Shown here one piece after another: positions 1 through 6,859 of a stretch of DNA of 7,568 nt (its first letter is position 1; the number at the start of each line of letters is the position of its first letter). A program made the position numbers and the translations under genes. The notes under the pieces were generated by a model. The model searched no databases and had not been told where the DNA came from. It saw only the letters and a program-made list of their open reading frames with translations. This DNA comes from Bacteroidota bacterium (lineage in GTDB: Bacteria > Bacteroidota > Bacteroidia > Bacteroidales > UBA1556), in NCBI GenBank assembly GCA_003973505.1, contig QNXT01000013.1:1-7568 (forward strand), written 5' to 3'.

Positions 1-1
1 G

Positions 2-1615
2 ATGTGGCCAGCAAAGAATGAGGGCGAAAATGCTCGTCTATATAATGGTGTGGAGGCGATTAGCGATTTTGTGGTCGATTTGGGAATTAATGTTCCAACG
101 GGAAAAGATTCGCTGTCGATGAAGCAAAAATATGATGATGGCGTTGTTTATTCACCCGGAACCGTGATTATTACCGCAGTAGGAGAGGTGAGCGATATTC
201 GCAAGGTGGTGGAGCCTGTGATACAGGAAGCTGCCGATAGTAAAATGGTGTATGTGGATTTCTCCAAAACCGATTTGGTATTGGGCGGAAGTAGTTTTGC
301 ACAAGTTAATAATCAAGTGGGAGTGGAAGTTCCAGATGTGGCGGATACGGCTTATTTCAAAAAGGCTTTTAATGCAGTACAGAAATTGGTGGAGCAAGAG
401 CAGATTATTGCTGGACACGATATCTCGGCCGGTGGTATGATTACCGCTTTATTGGAAATGACTTTTGCCCAAAACGACTTGGGATTAAATATCGATTTAT
501 CCTCTATTGAGGAAAAAGATTTGATGAAGCTTTTGTTTAGCGAAAATCCGGGAGTGCTTATGCAAGTGAAAGATATCAATGCTTTTGCTGATGTGATGAA
601 CGCCGAGGGAATCGCTTACCACGAAATAGGAGAAGTAAATAAAGGCCGTATTCTTAGACTTAAACATAATGATTTTGAAACCCAATTGGGAATTGAGAAA
701 TATCGTGATATTTGGTTCGAGACTTCCTATTTCTTTGAGCAAAATCAAACTGCTAATGGTTTAGCTGATAAGCGTTATGAAAACTATAAAAAACAAGAAC
801 TAAGCTATCGTTTTCCACAGCATTTCAATGGAAAATTAGAAGCCTATGTGAAAGAGACTAAAAAGCCCAAGGCAGCGATTATTCGCGAAAAAGGAGTGAA
901 TGGCGATCGTGAAATGGCTTACTCACTTTATCATGCCGGCTTTGATGTGAAGGATGTGCATATGACCGATTTAATTAGCGGTCGTGAAGATTTGAGCGAT
1001 GTGAATATGATTGTGTATGTGGGTGGTTTCTCCAACTCTGACGTATTGGGAAGTGCCAAAGGTTGGGCAGGAGCCTTCTTATATAATGAGAAAGCAAAAG
1101 CCGCTTTGGATAATTTCTATGCCCGTGAAGATACTTTGAGCTTGGGAATTTGTAATGGTTGTCAGTTGATGGTGGAATTGGGCTTGGTTTATCCCGACAT
1201 GGACATCAAACCTAAGATGCTTCATAACGACTCCCATAAATTTGAATCAGGATTTATCAATGTGGAAATTCAAGATAATGACTCAATAATGCTAAACACT
1301 TTAGCAGGCAGTCGATTGGGTGTTTGGGTAGCGCATGGTGAGGGTAAATTCCGCATGATGTTGAACGAGAGTGAATACCGTATTCCTGTGAAATATGCCT
1401 ATGAGGAATATCCAGCCAATCCTAATGGTTCGGATTATAATGCTGCGGCAATTGTTTCCAAAGATGGTCGTCATTTGGCTATGATGCCACACTTAGAACG
1501 TGCTATTTTTAATTGGCAATGGGCAAACTACCCAGCCGAGCGCAAAGCCGATGAAGTTACCCCTTGGTTTGAGGCTTTTGTAAATGCAAGAGAGTGGATT
1601 GAGGAACAGAAATAA
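2..1615 (+). CDS. purL: Phosphoribosylformylglycinamidine synthase, C-terminal part (5' end outside window)
   Basis: This is the C-terminal 537 residues of the large, single-chain PurL. The enzyme uses ATP and glutamine to convert FGAR to FGAM, the fourth step of cytosolic purine synthesis. The fragment starts inside the second AIRS-like synthetase half, with GKDSLSM at about residues 34-40 and HDISAGG at about 138-144. It ends in a class I glutamine amidotransferase domain. There the nucleophile is Cys384 in LGICNGCQL, and the His497/Glu499 pair lies in MMPHLER. All three triad residues are present, so the glutaminase half looks active. Roughly 700 residues (formyltransfer/N-terminal domain and first synthetase half) should lie upstream, judging from the usual 1,200-1,300-residue length. 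The reading frame is open to the left edge, so the first ATG in the window is internal and not a start. A terminator follows 30 bp after the stop, so PurL is the last gene of its transcript. Confidence 0.97.
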   Translation: MWPAKNEGENARLYNGVEAISDFVVDLGINVPTGKDSLSMKQKYDDGVVYSPGTVIITAVGEVSDIRKVVEPVIQEAADSKMVYVDFSKTDLVLGGSSFAQVNNQVGVEVPDVADTAYFKKAFNAVQKLVEQEQIIAGHDISAGGMITALLEMTFAQNDLGLNIDLSSIEEKDLMKLLFSENPGVLMQVKDINAFADVMNAEGIAYHEIGEVNKGRILRLKHNDFETQLGIEKYRDIWFETSYFFEQNQTANGLADKRYENYKKQELSYRFPQHFNGKLEAYVKETKKPKAAIIREKGVNGDREMAYSLYHAGFDVKDVHMTDLISGREDLSDVNMIVYVGGFSNSDVLGSAKGWAGAFLYNEKAKAALDNFYAREDTLSLGICNGCQLMVELGLVYPDMDIKPKMLHNDSHKFESGFINVEIQDNDSIMLNTLAGSRLGVWVAHGEGKFRMMLNESEYRIPVKYAYEEYPANPNGSDYNAAAIVSKDGRHLAMMPHLERAIFNWQWANYPAERKADEVTPWFEAFVNAREWIEEQK

Positions 1616-1645
1616 AATCCTAGCGGGTTGATGCGAATTTGAAAT

Positions 1646-1681
1646 AAACGATGGCTTTCTTTTGGGAGCTGTCGTTTTTTT
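1646..1681 (+). terminator. Rho-independent terminator after purL
   Basis: An 11-bp stem (1646-1656 AAACGATGGCT with 1667-1677 AGCTGTCGTTT, two G-U wobbles) closes a 10-nt loop and runs into a T tract ending at 1681. It begins 30 bp after the purL stop codon, as expected for the end of that transcript. Confidence 0.8.
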
Positions 1682-1685
1682 GTTT

Positions 1686-1745
1686 CCCGCAGATTGTGCA
1701 GATAAACGCAGAAGATAATCCGCGAAAATCTGCGTAATCTGTGGG
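1686..1745. repeat. Palindromic intergenic repeat, CGCAGATT type
   Basis: Two 17-nt arms (1686-1702 and 1729-1745) pair along their whole length with three G-U wobbles, around a 26-nt loop. The arms and loop are built from reiterated GCAGAT/ATCTGCG units with a period near 10-11 bp (GCAGATT, GCAGATAA, CGCAGAAG, then TCTGCG and TCTGTG). Similar 'cgcagatta...taatctgcg' elements are, from general recollection, common between genes in Bacteroidota and some other environmental genomes. No transposase lies next to it. Its function is unknown; it may form a hairpin in RNA downstream of purL or be a non-autonomous mobile repeat. Confidence 0.75.
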
Positions 1746-1814
1746 CGCTTTATACTCCTCTATAATTTACCACTAACTCTAAAAAAAGAACAACATTTTG
1801 ATACTTCTTTTATC

Positions 1815-1822
1815 TATATTTG
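1815..1822 (+). promoter_or_regulatory. Candidate Bacteroidota -7 box for the DUF748 gene
   Basis: TATATTTG matches the Bacteroidota -7 consensus TAnnTTTG and lies 43 bp before the ATG at 1866, implying a leader of about 35-40 nt. No TTTG sits at the standard 19-21 nt spacing; the nearest (1797-1800) is only 14 nt upstream. The call therefore rests on the -7 box and its position between a terminator and a gene start. Confidence 0.45.
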
Positions 1823-1865
1823 TTCATAGAAACAATGCACAGAAATTTATAAATATTCCGTCTGA

Positions 1866-4046
1866 ATGAAGTTTAAAAGAATTATCTTGATTACTCTTGC
1901 AATCTTGGGGGTATTAATTATCGTAATCTTAGCTTTTGGTCCTATGATTGCCGTTAATCAACTACAGAAAAATAGTAAAGAGTGGGTAGGACGGAAGTTG
2001 GAAATAGGCGGTTTTAGCCTTAACTATTTTACGGGAACCGTAAAAGTAAATCATTTTACTATGTATGAGTCGGATGATAAAACTACTTTTATTGCCTTCG
2101 ATTCATTAATTATTGATACGGAACCATACCATTTATTCTCCAATGAATTGGTGGTGGAGGAGCTAGGATTGGTGGGTTTGCGAACATACATAACTCAGCA
2201 TGACTCTGTTTTTAACTTCGATGATTTAATTGTTTTCTATAGTCAAAATAGCGACAGTATAGTTGGGGATGAGGAGCTTAGTGATACCGCCCAAAAGACA
2301 GAACCAATGGTGATTAAAGTTTCAAATATTCATTTAAATGCCAAAGAGATTTCATATACAGCAATGCTTTTACAGCATGAAACCAAAATGGTGAACTTGA
2401 ATTTGGTGGTTCCTTATATTAGTTGGAATGCTGACGGAGGAAGTCGGGCTGGTGTACAATTCGATTTGGCGGAAAACGGTCATTTTGGAATTGACTTGGA
2501 TTATAATCCCGATTCCAATGATTTTGAGGCTGATGTACGTATCAATAATTTAGACCTTGCATCTTACTATGTTTTTGTGGAGCGCGAATTGAATATATCT
2601 TCCTTAAAAGGTATGTTTAGCACGCATCTTTTAATTAGTGGAAATGCCAATGAAATTGAGAAAACGATTCTATCAGGTACCCTAAATTTGCATGATTTTG
2701 AGGTGCAGGGTGAAAATCAGCATAAACTAATAGCCCTCGAGCGTTTGAATATTGGTTTGGGTAAGATTGACAATTTCAATAAACGCTTTATTATTGATTC
2801 AGTGCATTTAATCCATCCTTTTGTTGATTTTGAATTACTTGATAAAGGAACAAACTTTGACAATATCGTTAAGGAGGATTCGACACAAACAAAACCTGAA
2901 GTTGAGGAGGTGGAAGATACTTTGTTGGAACCCAATGTTCCTTTATATTATGCCATACATAAATTCAAAATTGACGATGGGCAAATTGAGTTTGAAGACC
3001 ATACAACACCACGTCTTTTCAGTTACCATCTTAGCGCTATTAATATGTTGTCGCAGGAAATTACTTCCGATGCCGATTGGGTGAAGACCCACCTCGATAT
3101 GTTATTGAATAATCGAGGTAAGATGAAGGTGGAATTTGGTTTTAACCCCATGAAACCAAAAGATATGGATATCGATTATGTTATGACTAATTTCCAACTG
3201 AGTGATATAAATGTTTATTCTGAAATGAGTACAGGTTATCCTTTTGTGTATGGCGATATGTATTATTATTCGCAGACTTCAATTCGTGACGGACAAATAA
3301 AAAGTGAGAATAAACTTCGAATTAATGATGTTGAATTGGGAGAAAAAGTGGAAGGTTGGAAAAGTATTCCTTTGAAATTGGCATTATTCTTATTGAAGGA
3401 TAAAAATGGTGATGTGGTGATGGATATTCCTGTTCGTGGTGACCTCAATGACCCTGAAGTAAATATTAAGAAACTCGCATGGACAACGCTAAAAAAGGCA
3501 ATAATTAAAGTAGCTTCTTCACCCGTTGATTACCTTGCAGGATTTGCCAAAATTGACCCCAATGATATTAAGAGGATAGATTTTGCTTATGGTGATACTT
3601 CGCTAACGAGTGGCATTGAGCATCAATTGGATATGCTAATTAAATTGGAAAAATCAAAACCGGGATTGAATATTCAAATGGCATATTTTAATGATATTGA
3701 TAAAGAAAAAGAGGCCATTGCAAGTAATGAAATTGGGAAACTGTTTTATCAGGAGCATGAGCTTGATTATTTGAATAATGAAGAAGAATTTTTGGCTTTT
3801 ATAAAATCAAAAACCTTGAAAGACAGCGTAAATATTCCTAAAGATTGCATTAGTTTATTTGGTTATCATAAAGCAGACTCTTTGTATCATGTATATTCGC
3901 AAATGCGTGAAGACAAAATAATGGGATATTTGAAATTGAAAAATGATAGCACACAAATCAGTATACAGCCTTATAATGCAAGTTCACCGAAAAATATAGG
4001 TAGTAATCCTATGTTTGAAATGAAATATTCTGTGGAGGATGAGTAG
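1866..4046 (+). CDS. DUF748 / AsmA-like membrane-anchored envelope protein
   Basis: This 726-residue protein has an N-terminal membrane anchor (about residues 5-28, after the basic MKFKR) and a long periplasmic part. Several features match the DUF748 branch of the AsmA-like superfamily. After the anchor comes a 'GGFSLNYFTGTVKV' type segment with alternating beta-strand texture (about 48-62). Around residues 318-380 there is an acidic linker (about 338-356) and then a second strand-rich repeat (YYAIHKFKIDDGQIEFED). The hallmark block follows: PLKLALFLLKDKNG at about 502 and then DIPVRGDLNDPEV. Next is a helix with 'SSPVDYLAGF', and from about 573 a 'FAYGDTSLTSG...LDML' segment corresponding to the family's conserved C-terminal stretch. 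AsmA-like proteins are linked to outer-membrane assembly and inter-membrane lipid transport; for DUF748 members the exact role is not established. The start is fixed by an in-frame TGA immediately before the ATG. The gene is probably monocistronic, and its stop is 1 bp from the convergent nuclease gene. Confidence 0.85.
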   Translation: MKFKRIILITLAILGVLIIVILAFGPMIAVNQLQKNSKEWVGRKLEIGGFSLNYFTGTVKVNHFTMYESDDKTTFIAFDSLIIDTEPYHLFSNELVVEELGLVGLRTYITQHDSVFNFDDLIVFYSQNSDSIVGDEELSDTAQKTEPMVIKVSNIHLNAKEISYTAMLLQHETKMVNLNLVVPYISWNADGGSRAGVQFDLAENGHFGIDLDYNPDSNDFEADVRINNLDLASYYVFVERELNISSLKGMFSTHLLISGNANEIEKTILSGTLNLHDFEVQGENQHKLIALERLNIGLGKIDNFNKRFIIDSVHLIHPFVDFELLDKGTNFDNIVKEDSTQTKPEVEEVEDTLLEPNVPLYYAIHKFKIDDGQIEFEDHTTPRLFSYHLSAINMLSQEITSDADWVKTHLDMLLNNRGKMKVEFGFNPMKPKDMDIDYVMTNFQLSDINVYSEMSTGYPFVYGDMYYYSQTSIRDGQIKSENKLRINDVELGEKVEGWKSIPLKLALFLLKDKNGDVVMDIPVRGDLNDPEVNIKKLAWTTLKKAIIKVASSPVDYLAGFAKIDPNDIKRIDFAYGDTSLTSGIEHQLDMLIKLEKSKPGLNIQMAYFNDIDKEKEAIASNEIGKLFYQEHELDYLNNEEEFLAFIKSKTLKDSVNIPKDCISLFGYHKADSLYHVYSQMREDKIMGYLKLKNDSTQISIQPYNASSPKNIGSNPMFEMKYSVEDE

Positions 4047-4047
4047 T

Positions 4048-4884
4048 TTACTGCATGATATGTTCCAATAAGGATTTATCAATCCTTGATTCCAATTGTT
4101 TTTCCAATAAATCGGGAAGTGGAGCCATAAAATCTAAACGACACACTTTCTCTAAGCTATCGATGCTAATGGCAAACTTATCAAGGGGTAATTTTGTATT
4201 TCGATTGGGGATAATAAAAGCAACACTTCCAATTTGTGGTGCTGAAATATCAATAATCGCTTTATAATAGTATCCAGGTACACTCACTTTATTCTGGCCG
4301 ATGCTACCTAAATTATCTTCAAAAATTGGTCCCGTAATAATAATTAAACTATCCTCAATTAATGCCAACTTACGAACTTTCCCTTCCAGTTTTTTCCATA
4401 TACCTCGATTAAATCCCGGCTTCTGCGGACTCATATTACTCATATAGAAACTCTCTTGCATGGCTTTTTCAGACCATAGCATATCTGCTGCTGGAGCTAA
4501 ATGTCCACGGTCATAACCACTTTTGGAATAGTCTTTTGTACTAGCTGATTTAGAGTGTACGTTTGGGTCTGATTTAAATCGATTATTACGCTTACAAACA
4601 GGATTGTTTAAGCGGTTTTTTGTGAGTAAATAACAAACCCAAATAGCTTGCTCATGCTGTTCATTATAGGCTAAGCTGATGCTTTTGTAATTTAATAATT
4701 GGTCGCCATGATTGCTTGGAAAGAAATCGGAAGTGCCACGGAAAGGAATAGCGTGATAAACTCTTTGCTCACTTGCACTTGGGCTTGGAACTTCTTTATC
4801 AGGACGATATATCAGAAAAATGATAAATCCGATACTGAGTATTATTATTAATACCAGAAAAAAGTGTTTTTGTTTTTTTGACAT
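4048..4884 (-). CDS. Membrane-anchored DNA/RNA non-specific endonuclease (beta-beta-alpha metal, NUC family)
   Basis: This 278-residue protein belongs to the Serratia-nuclease-like DNA/RNA non-specific endonuclease family, which hydrolyses DNA and RNA phosphodiester bonds using one Mg ion. The family signature YDRGHLAPAADM is at residues 124-135, with His128 as the general base. It is followed by NMSPQ (150-154), the probable Mg ligand Asn159 in FNRGIW and Glu167. The Asn-to-Glu spacing of eight equals that in the Serratia enzyme (Asn119/Glu127). Residues 8-26 form a single hydrophobic segment after KKQK, so the catalytic part is probably outside the cytoplasm, anchored in the inner membrane or released by cleavage; there is no lipobox cysteine. 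A Ser/Pro-rich linker (about 33-40) separates anchor and domain. Roles known for the family include nutrient scavenging and degradation of extracellular nucleic acid; which applies here is not visible. No immunity gene is adjacent. A terminator separates it from the upstream PLP-enzyme gene, so it is likely transcribed alone. Confidence 0.93.
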   Translation of the reverse strand: MSKKQKHFFLVLIIILSIGFIIFLIYRPDKEVPSPSASEQRVYHAIPFRGTSDFFPSNHGDQLLNYKSISLAYNEQHEQAIWVCYLLTKNRLNNPVCKRNNRFKSDPNVHSKSASTKDYSKSGYDRGHLAPAADMLWSEKAMQESFYMSNMSPQKPGFNRGIWKKLEGKVRKLALIEDSLIIITGPIFEDNLGSIGQNKVSVPGYYYKAIIDISAPQIGSVAFIIPNRNTKLPLDKFAISIDSLEKVCRLDFMAPLPDLLEKQLESRIDKSLLEHIMQ

Positions 4885-4901
4885 GGTCAGGTATTTTAAT
4901 A

Positions 4902-4909
4902 CAAAGTTA
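4902..4909 (-). promoter_or_regulatory. Candidate -7 box for the nuclease gene
   Basis: On the minus strand TAACTTTG fits TAnnTTTG and ends 18 bp before the nuclease ATG, implying a very short leader of roughly 10-12 nt. It abuts the T tract of the upstream gene's terminator. No clear TTTG -33 element is present at the expected distance, so this is tentative. Confidence 0.35.
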
Positions 4910-4945
4910 AAAGAAAAAGGGCTATCTACGGAGTAAATAGCCCTT
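4909..4945 (-). terminator. Rho-independent terminator of the PLP-enzyme gene
   Basis: A perfect 9-bp stem (AAGGGCTAT/ATAGCCCTT; arms 4937-4945 and 4917-4925) encloses an 11-nt loop. On the minus strand it is followed by a T-rich run interrupted by one C. It lies 20 bp past the PLP-enzyme stop codon and upstream of the nuclease start, so it should separate the two minus-strand genes into different transcripts. Confidence 0.85.
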
Positions 4946-4964
4946 GATAAAAAATTTCTATTGG

Positions 4965-6149
4965 TTATTTAATCATATTTAATGCATGATCAAGATCAGC
5001 AATAATATCCTCAATATTTTCAATTCCGATTGCCATACGCACTAAACCATCAGTAATGCCAGCACTTTCGCGCATTTCTTTAGTGAGTTTAGAATGTGTC
5101 ATCGAAGCAGGATGCTGAATCAAGGTTTCGATTCCACCAAGAGAAACAGCTAATAATGCCAAATGCACGTTATCCATCATGGTTTTTCCTGCAGTTAATC
5201 CACCTTTCAATTCAAAGGCCAGGGTAGAACCTGGTCCCGACATTTGCTTTTGAGCTAAATCGTACTGAGGATGTGATTTCAATCCGGGGAAACGAACCCA
5301 CTCAACTTTTGGATGTGCTTCAAGATATTCAGCTACTTTCTGTGCATTTTCCATGGCACGATCCATACGGATTGATAGGGTTTTCAAACCACGACTTACC
5401 ATATATGCTTGGTGAGGATCCATATTACTTCCAATATTCACCATGGCATTACGGATGTTTTGATAATGCTCTTCAGTACGAGTAACCACCATACCCGCCA
5501 CGATATCAGCATGTCCGTTGATAAATTTTGTCATAGAGTGTAAAACCACATCAACACCATATTCGAAAGGTTTTTGCAGATATGGAGAACTGAAGGTATT
5601 GTCCACACAAACCGGAATATTATGCTCTTTGGCAATTTTCATTACTTCTTCCAAATCAGTTAAATCCATAGTTGGATTAGCGGGAGTTTCCAAATAAATT
5701 AGTTTAGTATTCTCCTGAATAGCATTACGCACATTCTCTGCATTTGAAGCGTCCACATAAGTTGACTCAACGCCAAACTTACGGAAGAATGTTTCCATAA
5801 CACCACGAGAAGGTCCATAGACTGCATTATGACTCACAATGTGAGAACCTGCACCAAGAAATGCAAAATAAACAGCTGTTACAGCACCCATTCCTGAACC
5901 ACATGCAACACCGCGATATCCACCTTCTAATTCAGCTACAGCATCTTCCAATGCACCGATAGTTGGGTTGCCTATTCGTGTATAAATGTATCCATCGCTT
6001 TCACCTGAGAAGCAAGCTGCACCATGGTCGGCATTTTCGAAACCGAATGTAGAAGTTTGATATATAGGTGTTACAGCGCTACCAAATTGATCTTTGAATT
6101 GTCCTGCATGTACGAGTTTGGTATTAAAACCTGATTTTTTTGTATCCAT
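4965..6149 (-). CDS. Cys/Met metabolism PLP-dependent enzyme (methionine gamma-lyase / trans-sulfuration type)
   Basis: This 394-residue protein is a full-length fold-type I PLP enzyme of the Cys/Met metabolism family, cytosolic and normally a tetramer. The Schiff-base lysine is Lys208 in HSMTKFINGH. PLP contacts are Tyr56 and Arg58 (YTRIGNPT, reaching the neighbouring subunit), Tyr111, Asp183 (CVDNTF) and Ser205. Ser336 and Arg371 should bind the substrate carboxylate. The block AVSLGGIETLIQHPASMTHS (331 onward) reads most like methionine gamma-lyase, which makes methanethiol, ammonia and 2-oxobutyrate from methionine. However, the lyase's special Cys116 is replaced by Pro113 (VYGPSRG, closer to cystathionine beta-lyase style YGP), and its Lys240-Asp241 pair is Met-Val here. 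Cystathionine gamma-lyase, beta-lyase or homocysteine/cysteine desulfhydrase activity are real alternatives, so no symbol is assigned. It is a single gene with its own terminator and a promoter facing the FKBP gene. No methionine-pathway genes or SAM riboswitch adjoin it. Confidence 0.93.
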   Translation of the reverse strand: MDTKKSGFNTKLVHAGQFKDQFGSAVTPIYQTSTFGFENADHGAACFSGESDGYIYTRIGNPTIGALEDAVAELEGGYRGVACGSGMGAVTAVYFAFLGAGSHIVSHNAVYGPSRGVMETFFRKFGVESTYVDASNAENVRNAIQENTKLIYLETPANPTMDLTDLEEVMKIAKEHNIPVCVDNTFSSPYLQKPFEYGVDVVLHSMTKFINGHADIVAGMVVTRTEEHYQNIRNAMVNIGSNMDPHQAYMVSRGLKTLSIRMDRAMENAQKVAEYLEAHPKVEWVRFPGLKSHPQYDLAQKQMSGPGSTLAFELKGGLTAGKTMMDNVHLALLAVSLGGIETLIQHPASMTHSKLTKEMRESAGITDGLVRMAIGIENIEDIIADLDHALNMIK

Positions 6150-6201
6150 TATTTATATATTTCTGTAATTCTTAATTATTCCTTAAATTTCTGAATGTGT
6201 G

Positions 6202-6233
6202 CAAATGTAATATTTTTTTCTTCGGTGCTTAAA
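6202..6233 (-). promoter_or_regulatory. Candidate promoter of the PLP-enzyme gene
   Basis: Minus-strand TTTA (6230-6233), exactly 20 nt, then TACATTTG (6202-6209) fits the Bacteroidota arrangement TTTG-N19-21-TAnnTTTG with one mismatch in the -33 element. The box lies about 50 bp before the ATG at 6149. Its -33 end overlaps the opposing FKBP promoter candidate. Confidence 0.55.
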
Positions 6234-6251
6234 TACTTTGCCCTACCTTTG
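6221..6251 (+). promoter_or_regulatory. Candidate promoter of the FKBP (SlyD-like) gene
   Basis: TTCG (6221-6224), 19 nt, then TACCTTTG (6244-6251) fits TTTG-N19-21-TAnnTTTG with one mismatch. Transcription would start near 6257, giving a leader of about 28 nt before the ATG at 6285. The element overlaps the -33 region of the divergent PLP-enzyme promoter. Confidence 0.5.
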
Positions 6252-6284
6252 TGGCATATTAATAACTGATAAAAAGCACTTATT

Positions 6285-6824
6285 ATGTTGAATATTGGCG
6301 ACACAGTAAAAGTACATTATACGGGTAAGTTTTTGAATGGTAAAGTTTTTGACTCTACAGTGAGCACGGGGGAGCCCATCATGTTTACCCTGGGTGATGA
6401 TATGATGATTCCGGGATTTGAAAAAGCAGTGATGGAGATGTCAGAAAATGATATTGTTACAGTAACAATACCAGCCAAAGATGCTTACGGTGAGTACGAT
6501 GAGGAATTACTGATGGAGGTAAATCGCCAAGAGGTTTTTGGTGATAAAGAGATTAAAAAAGGAGATACCATACAGGCGCCAACCGATGAAGGTGTGATGG
6601 TGCTTAAAGTGCATAAAATTAAGGGCGATACTGTTATTTTGGATGCTAATTCTGATTTAGCAGGAAAGGATTTAATTTTCGAGATAGAATTATTAGAGGT
6701 TCGAAAAGGAGCTGGTATAGAAGAAGCTAAGGATGAGTTTGACCTTGACGCATTCAATGATGAATTTGGGGGTGGTGATGATGGCTTTAATATAGATGAT
6801 TCAGTAGATATAAATTCACTATAA
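6285..6824 (+). CDS. SlyD-like FKBP-type peptidyl-prolyl cis-trans isomerase with acidic tail
   Basis: This 179-residue protein catalyses cis-trans isomerisation of peptidyl-proline bonds and probably acts as a cytosolic folding chaperone; there is no signal peptide. The split FKBP domain is visible as VKVHYTGKFLNGKVFDS (8-24), MIPGFEKAVMEM (41-52) and DAYGEYDE (66-73). An inserted 'insert-in-flap' chaperone domain follows at about 75-120, and the return strand is LAGKDLIFEIELLEV (125-139). This order is that of SlyD, not of the short FKBPs. The family's NH.LAG motif is NSDLAG here, with Ser in place of His. SlyD's His/Cys-rich metal-binding tail is absent. It is replaced by about 35 residues rich in Asp, Glu, Gly and Phe (146-179), so nickel storage is not supported. 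The start is bounded by an in-frame TAA at 6270-6272. The gene is flanked by its own promoter and terminator and is divergent from the PLP-enzyme gene. Confidence 0.93.
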   Translation: MLNIGDTVKVHYTGKFLNGKVFDSTVSTGEPIMFTLGDDMMIPGFEKAVMEMSENDIVTVTIPAKDAYGEYDEELLMEVNRQEVFGDKEIKKGDTIQAPTDEGVMVLKVHKIKGDTVILDANSDLAGKDLIFEIELLEVRKGAGIEEAKDEFDLDAFNDEFGGGDDGFNIDDSVDINSL

Positions 6825-6859
6825 AAAAAGGAGCCGCTCAATTTTGAGTGGCTCTTTTT
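6823..6859 (+). terminator. Strong, probably bidirectional terminator after the FKBP gene
   Basis: A 10-bp stem (6831-6840 GAGCCGCTCA with 6845-6854 TGAGTGGCTC, one G-U wobble) with a 4-nt ATTT loop is followed by TTTTT. Seven A residues (6823-6829) precede the stem, giving a T tract on the other strand. It could therefore also stop minus-strand transcripts coming from the ferredoxin gene. It overlaps the FKBP stop codon. Confidence 0.9.

Noticed and set aside
152..748. Minus-strand open frames of 75-88 codons inside purL
   Set aside because: They lie opposite a strongly conserved coding frame, have no recognisable domains, and have compositions typical of antisense shadows.
1686..1745. CRISPR-like array
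   Set aside because: The units are about 7-10 bp, degenerate and inverted, with no spacers or cas genes.
4048..4884. Toxin of a toxin-immunity or defence system
   Set aside because: No export-toxin domains, no adjacent immunity gene and no defence genes nearby; a plain family endonuclease explains it.
6150..6284. SAM or other methionine-related riboswitch upstream of the PLP enzyme
   Set aside because: The leader predicted from the promoter box is only about 50 nt, with no multi-helix structure or terminator.
6485..6841. 118-codon minus-strand frame opposite the FKBP gene
   Set aside because: Its Ser-rich translation mirrors the Asp/Glu-rich tail of the real gene. It has no known motif and would begin inside the terminator.
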